In this document: in pieces, positions 34,202 through 42,172 of the stretch | How positions within the stretch are numbered: position 1 is the stretch's first letter | Layout: each line of letters starts with the position of its first letter | NCBI GenBank assembly: GCA_964563925.1 | Contig: CAZLZD010000009.1 | Location: 36,220 to 100,219, forward strand | Direction: 5' to 3' | Source of the DNA: JAUILA01 sp964563925 | GTDB taxonomy: Bacteria > Bacteroidota > Bacteroidia > Cytophagales > Cyclobacteriaceae | DNA: 64,000 nucleotides | The notes under the pieces: generated by a model | The model's input: only the letters and a program-made list of their open reading frames with translations | Told to the model about the DNA's origin: nothing | The model's database searches: none | Translations under genes and position numbers: made by a program

Positions 34202-35260
34202 TTAGCGGAGAACAGCCGGCAGATGAGATCTGCCGGCTGTTTCATTAAGATCAGGTACCACCGGCATTCCGTGGCCCAGTTCGGCTAGACGATTCGTAAT
34301 AATGGTATCCCCCGGCTGAAGGCCGTCCAGCACCTCCAGGTATTCGCCGGTCTGCATTCCTCCCTGAATATACTGCCATTGAGCGGTATCATTCTGTACG
34401 CGATAAACCATTAATCTTTCCGAACGTTCCATTACTGCCTGTACCGGCACGGCAAGTCCTTCGTGTTGCTGATACCGCAAAGTGACCGACACATGCTCCC
34501 CTGGCCAGAAGGCCGCCTTTTCCGGCCTGATCCACACGCGAAAAAATCCATCCCCATCGACCCTGAAATCAACGGTTTCCACGCTTCCTTCGATCTTCTG
34601 ACCAGAGAGATCGGTGAGAATGGCATGCATTCCGCTGGTCACCCTGCCCTTGTATAATTCCAACACGTATGCTCCCACGCGTATTTCCGCCGGGTCATAC
34701 AGCAGTCCAAAATGCTCTGCCGCTGCCAGGTGCACCCCCACCTTCTTTTCGATACCTGCTACCACGCCGTCCCGGTCAGCCAGGAGAAAATGTCGGTGCC
34801 AGGCTTGTTTTCGCTGCGCATACACCGCTTCAGCCATGGCCAGTCCGCTTGAATGCCAGACACTCTTCCGTACAGTATCCGTAACCACGGAAGCCCTTCT
34901 GTAACTCATCATGGCACTTTCAAAGGCGTATGATGCTTCTTCAAGCCTGATCGCAGCCTGTCTGAGTAAAAGCCTCACTTCAGTATCGTCAAGAACCGCG
35001 AGCGTATCCCCGGACGATACCCTCGATCCTGGTACTGACATACGGGTAACCTGACCGGCAACATGGAAGAACAGCGGTTGCTGAAACACAGCTTCGGCCT
35101 TTCCATCCGCCAGGATATCATACCCTATTGATTTGGGAATGACCGCGACAGCATCCACCTTCATAGCGACCGGATTTATATTCTCCGTCCAGTCGTCATC
35201 CTCCTGAACGGCGCAGCACGACAGCAGAACGATGGAAACAAGTTTGAGTACCCGGAACAT
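34202..35260 (-). CDS. RND-type periplasmic adaptor (membrane-fusion) lipoprotein
   Basis: A 352-residue HlyD/AcrA-like adaptor starting at the ATG at 35260: lipoprotein signal MFRVLKLVSIVLLSCCAVQ, barrel-sandwich half motif VAGQVTRMSVPGSRVSSGDTLAVLDD, a short helical hairpin (about 90-150), then beta-barrel segments (AFWPGEHVSVTLRY, GLQPGDTIITNRLAELGHGMPV). Such lipoproteins connect an RND pump to an outer-membrane channel. It is divergent from an RND-like gene, with the two likely start codons about 10 bp apart. An earlier in-frame start at 35293 is possible but would spoil the lipobox position. Confidence 0.85.
   Translation of the reverse strand: MFRVLKLVSIVLLSCCAVQEDDDWTENINPVAMKVDAVAVIPKSIGYDILADGKAEAVFQQPLFFHVAGQVTRMSVPGSRVSSGDTLAVLDDTEVRLLLRQAAIRLEEASYAFESAMMSYRRASVVTDTVRKSVWHSSGLAMAEAVYAQRKQAWHRHFLLADRDGVVAGIEKKVGVHLAAAEHFGLLYDPAEIRVGAYVLELYKGRVTSGMHAILTDLSGQKIEGSVETVDFRVDGDGFFRVWIRPEKAAFWPGEHVSVTLRYQQHEGLAVPVQAVMERSERLMVYRVQNDTAQWQYIQGGMQTGEYLEVLDGLQPGDTIITNRLAELGHGMPVVPDLNETAGRSHLPAVLR
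34212..34240 (+). terminator. Probable terminator hairpin, embedded in the 3' end of the adaptor gene
   Basis: A 12-bp perfect stem (ACAGCCGGCAGA with TCTGCCGGCTGT) closes a 5-nt loop (TGAGA). It lies 20 bp after the stop of the T9SS protein gene and within the last codons of the convergent adaptor gene. Only a short T stretch follows (GTTTCATT), so efficiency is uncertain. Confidence 0.55.
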
Positions 35261-35270
35261 ACACGCAAGA

Positions 35271-37868
35271 ATGCAACGCACACGGACGTACACAACCTAT
35301 GGCAGAAAAGGCTTTTACCTGGTGCTTTTCCTGATGGCCGCTCATGGCCTGGTCCGGTTTACCCAGGCAGGTTTTCTGATCCGGCATCCCGGGAACCAGT
35401 CATTCATGGTAACCGCACATGGCCGTTTTCCTTCACCCCGGGAGATGACAAATCAAGTGACCATTCCCCTGGAAGAAGGACTGGCGAATGCTGAAATGAT
35501 CAGTAAAATATATTCGAAGACCTCGTCTTCAGAAGCCAAAATACGGATTGATCTGTCCGGAACACCCGGTCAGTCGACCACCAACCTGTTGAGGCAATTG
35601 ATCAGACAGGCCCATAGACGATTCAGTGACCATACCATCCTTCCACGGCTCGAAAGACTTGCTAAGTCTGTCCCTCCGCTGGAACTGATTTGCTGGATTC
35701 CCCGGCAAAACGAGTCTGTCACTATCCGAGCTCCCCGAATTTTAAATACCATCCGCTCAATACCAGGTATTGCCAGGGCGGACGCACAACCCATCCGCTG
35801 GTCTGTCTCTTCCCCTGATAAAAAATATCACGGTCATTCAGGGATGACTTCTGCACTAAACGGGCTCGAAACTATTACCACAACGGAGGCATATTTCCGT
35901 GATCATATAACCTCCACACCGTTCACGCCACGATTCAAGAGAGTGAATTACGATGAACATGTCCGCATTAATGAGTTCGAAGCAATGCTGATCCGCATTT
36001 TTCAAGACCCGGGTTCCAATGTACTCTGGAACGGATTCCGCCTGAGGAGACACCTCAAACAAATGGATAAAACTCCCGGCATATCCTATATGTTCCTGTC
36101 CGATCCCTACCGACACGCAGCCTTGAATTTGACCTGGCAGGCTGCTGCCTGCATGGTACTCATACTGATCACCAGTCTTTTCCGGCCACGCAATAAAAGG
36201 AAAAAAGGCTTATGGCTGCTGCTGTTTCCGGGCCTTTTCATGTTTTTCTTCACCCTGAGCGGCCTTCCCCTGGACCCACATGTCCTTACTACAATGAAGT
36301 GCTGTTGGGCAGCAGCCATATTTCTTCAATTAACAAGTGTACAAAGGATTACAATCAAACAGGCAGCCCTACTGGTTTGCCTTGCCGCCGGTGGCACAGC
36401 CGCAGCCCTGCACGAAATAACCACACCGCTGGAAAAAGGTGTATTTATGGCAATCACATCCGGCACCCTGGCTTTGCTATGCATAATAATTACTATTTTT
36501 CCGTGGAGGAAAGAGCGTGCACCCGGTCGACTACCATCCCGTGTTCTGGTGTCATCCCTGTTTATTTCCGTCCTGGTTTTTATCTTCCTTCTTCCTCCAA
36601 CGGACCGGATCATTTATGCCCTGCAACATGGGAAAAGGTCCATGCCAACGGCGGGCCTAACGAATGAAATACGTCTTGTCGCCTACCCCACCACGTTCGC
36701 TCCGGCATTAGATTACGGTCCGGATTCCGTACATTCCCTTATTAGCGCATTCCATCCTGATTACCTTATTCGCGTCAGTTCGCCCGAAAAGGATGAATTG
36801 ATCGGCCGGTGGGAGAATGCAGCCATTGCAAATCTGTTAAATGTGCAATCAGCCCTTAAACCCCTGCTGTTATACCAGTCCGGTATTCGCTGGTCCATGG
36901 AAGGTCCGGGAGAATCGTTTCAGAATGACCGTACCCTGATTCCGGGCAGGTATCAGATTATTCTTTCCGGACCGGATTATGAAAAACTTCTTCTCCTGGC
37001 CACCAGGGCCGGCGATTCGCTGAAGCACCTGCCTGGCATTGGCAAGGTAAGTGTCAACCAGGACATCGGGTCAGAGTCAGACTATTATATCCTTCACAAA
37101 TCTGCCGTTCTGCCGGGCATGCCGTTGGACCAGCTTCTTTTTAAACAGGAAATGAACCGGCAATGGGATACCCTTTCACTGCGGAATCAGCCGTTGTATG
37201 GAACCAACGGGACACGGGTGCGGACAGGGTCAACGGAACTCATCAGGCAGATCACACCAGCCCCGGTTGTTCGTGTAAACAACCGGTTTCAGATGACACT
37301 GGACTATGAACACTACGGTGGTGAAAAATACGCAAAACGCTTTTACCGGGATTTTCGAATTTCGCTGGCTGAATCATTGCCCTACTCCTACGCGGTGGAA
37401 ACAGTTTCAAACAGAATGACTGAATCAAGTGTATTTCGGACGCCCGGAATTCTTCTCTTATTATTCCTGCTGATGACCGGAATTATTTGCCGGATAAGCG
37501 CAATCCGGATTACCGGAATCCTTCTTGGGAGTATGGTCGCCGGCCTGTGGTATTGTTATATTCAGCAATATACCTTTCCCGAATTTGCCACTCCTTTACT
37601 TGGATGTACGGGAATCCTGATTGTTCTGACGGACGACAGACCACTGACAGGCGTTGTTGCAGGTATGATTCTTTTTGAAATGATCCTGCTGTTTGCCGGT
37701 TGGAGTGGCACCACACCAGTGATCGGTGAATTTCTTATCGTTGCACTGCTGCCGGTACTTATAAGCGGGATGGTCGGGATGAAATTTTCATTCACCCGTC
37801 GGAGAAAGGGTCTTCAGCAATTGTTTGATCTCTTCCGATTTGGCGTGATCACCAAGCTTCTCAAATGA
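35271..37868 (+). CDS. Divergent RND-topology membrane protein without obvious proton-relay residues
   Basis: About 865 residues with RND layout: TM1 (GFYLVLFLMAAHGLVRF), first periplasmic domain (about 35-290, including NQVTIPLEEGLANAEMI like RND porter starts), five TM helices (about 295-450), second periplasmic domain (about 460-730), and terminal TM helices (about 735-850). The TM4 Asp of active RND pumps (IDN/VDD motif) has no counterpart, and the usual NDAI motif near TM10-11 is absent (GCTGILIVLTDDRP stands there). It may be a non-catalytic partner of the 24848 RND gene. An earlier ATG at 35232 would overlap the adaptor gene. Its 3' end overlaps the SirB1-like gene by 81 bp. Confidence 0.75.
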   Translation: MQRTRTYTTYGRKGFYLVLFLMAAHGLVRFTQAGFLIRHPGNQSFMVTAHGRFPSPREMTNQVTIPLEEGLANAEMISKIYSKTSSSEAKIRIDLSGTPGQSTTNLLRQLIRQAHRRFSDHTILPRLERLAKSVPPLELICWIPRQNESVTIRAPRILNTIRSIPGIARADAQPIRWSVSSPDKKYHGHSGMTSALNGLETITTTEAYFRDHITSTPFTPRFKRVNYDEHVRINEFEAMLIRIFQDPGSNVLWNGFRLRRHLKQMDKTPGISYMFLSDPYRHAALNLTWQAAACMVLILITSLFRPRNKRKKGLWLLLFPGLFMFFFTLSGLPLDPHVLTTMKCCWAAAIFLQLTSVQRITIKQAALLVCLAAGGTAAALHEITTPLEKGVFMAITSGTLALLCIIITIFPWRKERAPGRLPSRVLVSSLFISVLVFIFLLPPTDRIIYALQHGKRSMPTAGLTNEIRLVAYPTTFAPALDYGPDSVHSLISAFHPDYLIRVSSPEKDELIGRWENAAIANLLNVQSALKPLLLYQSGIRWSMEGPGESFQNDRTLIPGRYQIILSGPDYEKLLLLATRAGDSLKHLPGIGKVSVNQDIGSESDYYILHKSAVLPGMPLDQLLFKQEMNRQWDTLSLRNQPLYGTNGTRVRTGSTELIRQITPAPVVRVNNRFQMTLDYEHYGGEKYAKRFYRDFRISLAESLPYSYAVETVSNRMTESSVFRTPGILLLLFLLMTGIICRISAIRITGILLGSMVAGLWYCYIQQYTFPEFATPLLGCTGILIVLTDDRPLTGVVAGMILFEMILLFAGWSGTTPVIGEFLIVALLPVLISGMVGMKFSFTRRRKGLQQLFDLFRFGVITKLLK

Positions 37869-38633
37869 ATTAATCAGGTTTCTGAGACATCGCTTAATAA
37901 TATCACGTGCATCACACGGTTCGTAGTACTGATCCTGAGGGGTGATGCGGAGTTCGGCTATATAATTATCAATATCCTCTTTACTGAAAATGAGCCCACG
38001 GTTGAAGGCATTGATGTAAAACTGCTGATGGGATTTATCCTTATAGGTGAGTATAAAAAGATTGGGAAGATTAACCCCATAAACAGGCATTTTCAACTTA
38101 CGTGCGATCATCATGTAGATCACACATAGTGAAATCGGATTTCCCTTCTTGGTTTGAAGGACCACATTGATCATGGAATTTCCTGGAGAATGAAAATTCC
38201 GGGTATTGGCGCTGAATTTGAGTTTGCTGAATATCACCGAATTCAGAAGCTTCACCTGGTCAAACGGGTGTGCATCGGGTTTGAATTCGAGCCAGGCTTC
38301 ATAATAAAGTTGCTCCAGTTCCTGTTTAAGCTTCTCCATCTCAAGATCAGGATACTGATAGGTAGCAATCAGCCACATTCCCTCCAGCAGGTCAGGGTCC
38401 TCCTGCTCATACCATTGATGCAGGCGTACCCGCAGCAGGTCATACTGAAGCTGGTGTACCAGGTCTTCGATCCGCTCCTGTACCAGCGGGTCCATGGATT
38501 TCTCCCATGCACGTTCCAAAAACGGGATAATAGGCTCCCCCATGGAGATGATTTTCTCTTCGACATGGCTGACGATATCTGAATCTTCATCGTCCAGCAG
38601 GGACACAAGTGCTTCTAACTCCTTTTTTTCCAT
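37788..38633 (-). CDS. SirB1/transglutaminase-like family protein
   Basis: A 281-residue cytoplasmic protein of the SirB1/UPF0162 group: residues about 135-220 contain FHSPGNSMINVVLQTKKGNPISLCVIYMMIARKL and VYGVNLPNLFIL, the transglutaminase-like core with its Cys in GNPISLC. The N-terminal part (EALVSLLDDEDSDIVSHVEEKI) is HEAT-like. Function is not established; homologues are widely conserved. The last 81 bp overlap the end of the RND-like gene on the other strand. Confidence 0.85.
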   Translation of the reverse strand: MEKKELEALVSLLDDEDSDIVSHVEEKIISMGEPIIPFLERAWEKSMDPLVQERIEDLVHQLQYDLLRVRLHQWYEQEDPDLLEGMWLIATYQYPDLEMEKLKQELEQLYYEAWLEFKPDAHPFDQVKLLNSVIFSKLKFSANTRNFHSPGNSMINVVLQTKKGNPISLCVIYMMIARKLKMPVYGVNLPNLFILTYKDKSHQQFYINAFNRGLIFSKEDIDNYIAELRITPQDQYYEPCDARDIIKRCLRNLINSFEKLGDHAKSEEIKQLLKTLSPTGE

Positions 38634-38687
38634 CTCTTCACAACAGACTTGAGTAAAATTACCGAATAAAAATCCGGATTAACAATA

Positions 38688-40313
38688 TCATGTCTGAATT
38701 ACACCTACATTGAATTTTTCCACCTTCGAATGACTGGCTGCATGGATTCCCTCAGAAATTACCCGGCGTGTATCGAGCGGGTCGATGATACCATCCACCC
38801 ACAATCTGGCTGCCGCATAATACGGGCTCAGTTCGTCGTTGTATTTGTCGGTAATTTCTTTGAGCAACTTTTCTTCTTCTTCGCTGGTGATCTCCTTTCC
38901 TTTTGCTTTAAGTGTAGCCACCTTAATCTGCAACAAGGTTTTCGCGGCAGAGGATCCGCTCATTACGGCGATCTGTGCGGTTGGCCAGGCATATATCAGG
39001 CGGGGATCATAGGCTTTCCCGCACATGGCGTAGTTGCCGGCCCCGTAACTGTTCCCCATAATGATCGTGAACTTCGGAACCGTTGAGTTGGCCATGGCAT
39101 TCACCATCTTTGCGCCATCCTTGATAATTCCCCCATGCTCTGCCTTGCTGCCAACCATAAACCCGCTGACATCCTGCAGGAATACAAGCGGAACCTTTCG
39201 CTGGTTGCAATTCATGATAAAACGCGCCGCCTTGTCGGCACTATCCGAATAGATTACGCCGCCCATTTGCATTTCACCCTTTTTGGTCTTGACCACCTTC
39301 CGCTGATTGGCAACAATGCCCACGGCCCATCCATCAATCCTTGCGTAGCCACACACCAGGGTTTTACCATACAGGGGCTTGTACTCATCAAATTCCGACC
39401 GGTCGGTCAGTCGTTTGATTATATCCTTGACATCATAGGGTTTTACGCGGTCTTCGGGGAGAATACCATAGATATCTTCCGGCTTCTCCGAAGGTTCGGC
39501 CGGCTCATCACGGTCAAATCCGGCGGTTTCCTCATGGCCCATTTTATCAAAAACAGACCGTATGTAATCAAGGCAGGCCTCGTCATTCTCAAATTTATTG
39601 TCGGTCACGCCTGATATTTCGCAATGGGTGGTCGCTCCTCCGAGGGTTTCATTATCGATCACCTCGCCGATAGCAGCCTTTACCAGGTAGGAGCCAGCCA
39701 GGAAGATCGAACCGGTCTTATCCACAATCATGGCCTCATCAGACATGATCGGGAGGTAAGCTCCCCCCGCAACACAGCTGCCCATTATTGCGGCAATCTG
39801 TACAATACCCATGGAAGACATCCGGGCATTATTTCTGAATTGCCGGCCAAAATGTTCCTTATCGGGGAATATCTCGTCCTGCATGGGCAGGAACACACCT
39901 GCACTGTCTACCAGGTAGACGACAGGAAGGCGGTTTTCCATGGCGATTTCCTGTGCCCGCATATTTTTTTTGGCTGTGATCGGAAACCATGCACCAGCCT
40001 TCACAGTCGCATCATTGGCCACCACCACACACTGCCTTCCCTGAATATAACCGATGATTACCACGACCCCGCCTGAGGGGCAGCCCCCTACATCCTGGTA
40101 CATATCATGCCCGGCAAGCGCCCCCACTTCCACCTGTGGTGCGCCTTCGTCCAATAAATAATTGATTCGTTCCCGGGCGGTCAGTTTACCCTTCTTGTGC
40201 TGGGATTCTATCTTTTTATCCCCGCCTCCCTTATGTACTTTTTCCAGTACAGTTTTCAGCCTGAAGACCTGCTGCTTTAAGGCGTCCTCATTCTTGTTAA
40301 ACGTTAAATCCAT
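38688..40313 (-). CDS. Acyl-CoA carboxylase carboxyltransferase (beta) subunit, methylcrotonyl-CoA-like
   Basis: A 541-residue carboxyltransferase with KGKLTARERINYLLDEG, AGVFLPMQDEIFPDKEHFGRQFRNNARMS, GGAYLPIMSDEAMIV, HCEISGVTD and the second-half GYARIDGWAVGIVANQR, GSKAEHGGIIKDGAKM and NSYGAGNYAMCGKAYDP. The FPDKEHFGR type of motif is closer to methylcrotonyl-CoA than to propionyl-CoA carboxylases. It moves carboxyl groups from carboxybiotin to an acyl-CoA in leucine or odd-chain metabolism. No biotin carboxylase subunit is in the window. It is 19 bp downstream of the MCE protein gene, same strand. Confidence 0.9.
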   Translation of the reverse strand: MDLTFNKNEDALKQQVFRLKTVLEKVHKGGGDKKIESQHKKGKLTARERINYLLDEGAPQVEVGALAGHDMYQDVGGCPSGGVVVIIGYIQGRQCVVVANDATVKAGAWFPITAKKNMRAQEIAMENRLPVVYLVDSAGVFLPMQDEIFPDKEHFGRQFRNNARMSSMGIVQIAAIMGSCVAGGAYLPIMSDEAMIVDKTGSIFLAGSYLVKAAIGEVIDNETLGGATTHCEISGVTDNKFENDEACLDYIRSVFDKMGHEETAGFDRDEPAEPSEKPEDIYGILPEDRVKPYDVKDIIKRLTDRSEFDEYKPLYGKTLVCGYARIDGWAVGIVANQRKVVKTKKGEMQMGGVIYSDSADKAARFIMNCNQRKVPLVFLQDVSGFMVGSKAEHGGIIKDGAKMVNAMANSTVPKFTIIMGNSYGAGNYAMCGKAYDPRLIYAWPTAQIAVMSGSSAAKTLLQIKVATLKAKGKEITSEEEEKLLKEITDKYNDELSPYYAAARLWVDGIIDPLDTRRVISEGIHAASHSKVEKFNVGVIQT

Positions 40314-40332
40314 AGTTTTGAAATTACCAGGC

Positions 40333-41301
40333 TCAGTCGTCCTCGTCTTCTTCCTGCTTCCTGCGATCTTTTTCTATCTTTTTCCGGCTTTTGCCAAGAG
40401 GGGCAAAGAAATGTTTGGGCTGGTTATCCAGATGGATCAGAAGCTCATCCAGGCTTTTCGCCGCATTGTTCAGATTCACATACAGCGAATCGTCATTCAT
40501 CAGCTTACCCAGTGTTCCCTCGTTTTCTGTAAACTGGTCTACGGCATTACCGAGTTTCTCCAGCGTGATGCGGGCTTCCTCCAGCGTTTTCTTCATTTCC
40601 AGCTGTTTCAGGGAATCGGTAAAGACCTTCATATTGTCCAGCACAGGCTGGGTCTTTGCCATGGTGCTATTGACACTTTCACCTACTTCCGTAAAGGTGG
40701 TGGTGACCCTTCCAAGGTTTTCCTTGGTCTCGGCAATGGTGGCATTCAGCATCACCGACGTTTTCTCCAGCCGGTCCATGATCCGGTTGATCTTCCCGCT
40801 GTTACCCGAGAGGTTATCAAGGATCGCATTGATTTTTTTGATGGTTGATTCCAGGTTATTGGCCACAGGCTGCGCACTCTCGGCAAGCAGTTCGGTGATT
40901 CCCTTATCCAGGATGGCAATCAGCGTATCCCCGGGTTCAAGGGGCTGGCTTATGTCACCGGTGAACAGCAAAATGGATTTATTCCCCAGGAAATCACTGT
41001 TCAGGGTGGCCGTGGCGGAATCCCCGAGAATGATTTCCTCACTGATATCAAGTTCAACAATTACCTCATTTTGCTGATCCTGATCAAGAGAAATTTTACT
41101 TACCCTTCCCACCGAAAATCCGTTGACGGTAACCGGATTAGACACATTGAGCCCGTTTACATTTTCATATATGACGTAATACTTGCTGTTGTCACTGAAA
41201 AAGTCGATGCCTTTCAGGTAATTGAACCCCAGGTAGAGGATCGCGATGGTCAACACCATAAAAAAGCCAACCTTCAGTTCTTTGGAAATGCGCACAGGCA
41301 A
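40333..41301 (-). CDS. MCE-domain (MlaD-like) lipid-binding protein
   Basis: A 322-residue protein with one N-terminal TM helix (GFFMVLTIAILYLGFNYLKG) and one MCE domain (YVIYENVNGLNVSNPVTVNGFSVGRVSKISL, about 45-125). A long helical region follows (about 140-300), ending in a basic/acidic tail (KKIEKDRRKQEEDEDD). MCE proteins shuttle phospholipids or other lipids between inner and outer membranes. It begins 3 bp after the amidase gene, an arrangement seen in other Bacteroidota. The permease and ATPase of an Mla-type system are not in the window. Confidence 0.93.
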   Translation of the reverse strand: MPVRISKELKVGFFMVLTIAILYLGFNYLKGIDFFSDNSKYYVIYENVNGLNVSNPVTVNGFSVGRVSKISLDQDQQNEVIVELDISEEIILGDSATATLNSDFLGNKSILLFTGDISQPLEPGDTLIAILDKGITELLAESAQPVANNLESTIKKINAILDNLSGNSGKINRIMDRLEKTSVMLNATIAETKENLGRVTTTFTEVGESVNSTMAKTQPVLDNMKVFTDSLKQLEMKKTLEEARITLEKLGNAVDQFTENEGTLGKLMNDDSLYVNLNNAAKSLDELLIHLDNQPKHFFAPLGKSRKKIEKDRRKQEEDEDD

Positions 41302-41304
41302 TGA

Positions 41305-42087
41305 TCAGTTTAATGCTTCAATCTCGTTTTTATAATCCCGGAAGGCCCTGAAAATGCCGGAGGCGATGTTTCCCTGGACCGACGGATCATTCAATTCTTT
41401 CTCCTCTTTCGGGTTGGTAAGATAACCAATTTCAACCAAAATACTAGGCATGGTGGTACGCCATAATACCCAGAAAGGGGCCTGACGGACGCCACGGCTC
41501 CGCCGGCCTGCCCGTTCCCCGAATTGCTCTTCCACCTTGGAGGCAAGATAGAGGCTGTTTTCAATGTATGCACTCTGGGTAAGTGACAGGAGAATGATTG
41601 ACTCCGGGGAGTTCGGATCAAACCCTTCATACCTTTCCTCTGTGTTTTCCTCGTAAAGGATTACGGAGTTTTCCCTTTTGGCAATCTCAAAATTCCCGTC
41701 CGATTTATCCAGACCCATCACATAGGTCTCGGTACCATATATCGTATTTCGTGAGACTGCATTAGCATGTATGGATATGAATACGTCGGCATCATTGCGG
41801 TTCGCAATGGCAGCCCGTTCCTCGAGTTCAATGAAGGTATCATTGCTGCGGGTATAGATCACTTTTACATCCGGGAGGTATTCCTTAATATATGACCCTA
41901 CCTTTAAGGCTACATCCAGTACAATGTCCTTCTCTTCACTCATCTGTCCATGCGTACCCGGGTCCTTTCCCCCGTGCCCGGCATCAATCACGATGGTTTT
42001 GACAGAGAAATCAGATGTCTGCGGAGAGGATGAAGAAGTTAGCAAGGAAATTGCTAGGAGAAGGAAAACAATGGCATTATTCTTCAC
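41305..42087 (-). CDS. N-acetylmuramoyl-L-alanine amidase
   Basis: An amidase_3-type zinc enzyme: KTIVIDAGHGGKDPGTHG, YTRSNDTFIELEERAAIAN, VFISIHANAV and PSILVEIGYLTNPKEEKEL carry the Zn ligands and catalytic Glu. It cleaves the amide between N-acetylmuramic acid and L-alanine in peptidoglycan. I prefer a GTG start at 42087, which gives the signal peptide (V)KNNAIVFLLLAISLLTSSSSPQ. An ATG at 42231 would place 48 non-exported residues before it and reach into the lptD leader. MlaD-like gene 3 bp downstream. Start confidence is moderate; family confidence is high. Confidence 0.9.
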   Translation of the reverse strand: MKNNAIVFLLLAISLLTSSSSPQTSDFSVKTIVIDAGHGGKDPGTHGQMSEEKDIVLDVALKVGSYIKEYLPDVKVIYTRSNDTFIELEERAAIANRNDADVFISIHANAVSRNTIYGTETYVMGLDKSDGNFEIAKRENSVILYEENTEERYEGFDPNSPESIILLSLTQSAYIENSLYLASKVEEQFGERAGRRSRGVRQAPFWVLWRTTMPSILVEIGYLTNPKEEKELNDPSVQGNIASGIFRAFRDYKNEIEALN

Positions 42088-42172
42088 AATCTTTCGCTTC
42101 TTAACAGTTATTCCAATAACTTTGAGCAAAATTGTAAATTTTTCTTTAATTCCGAAAAATACGCTGTGTAAA
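42088..42172 (+). promoter_or_regulatory. Divergent promoter region between amidase and lptD
   Basis: Between the two preferred start codons lies TAACTTTG at 42117-42124, matching the Bacteroidota -7 consensus TAnnTTTG for lptD. A near match on the minus strand (CAATTTTG at 42127-42134) could serve the amidase gene. A clear -33 TTTG at the right spacing was not found. Confidence 0.4.
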
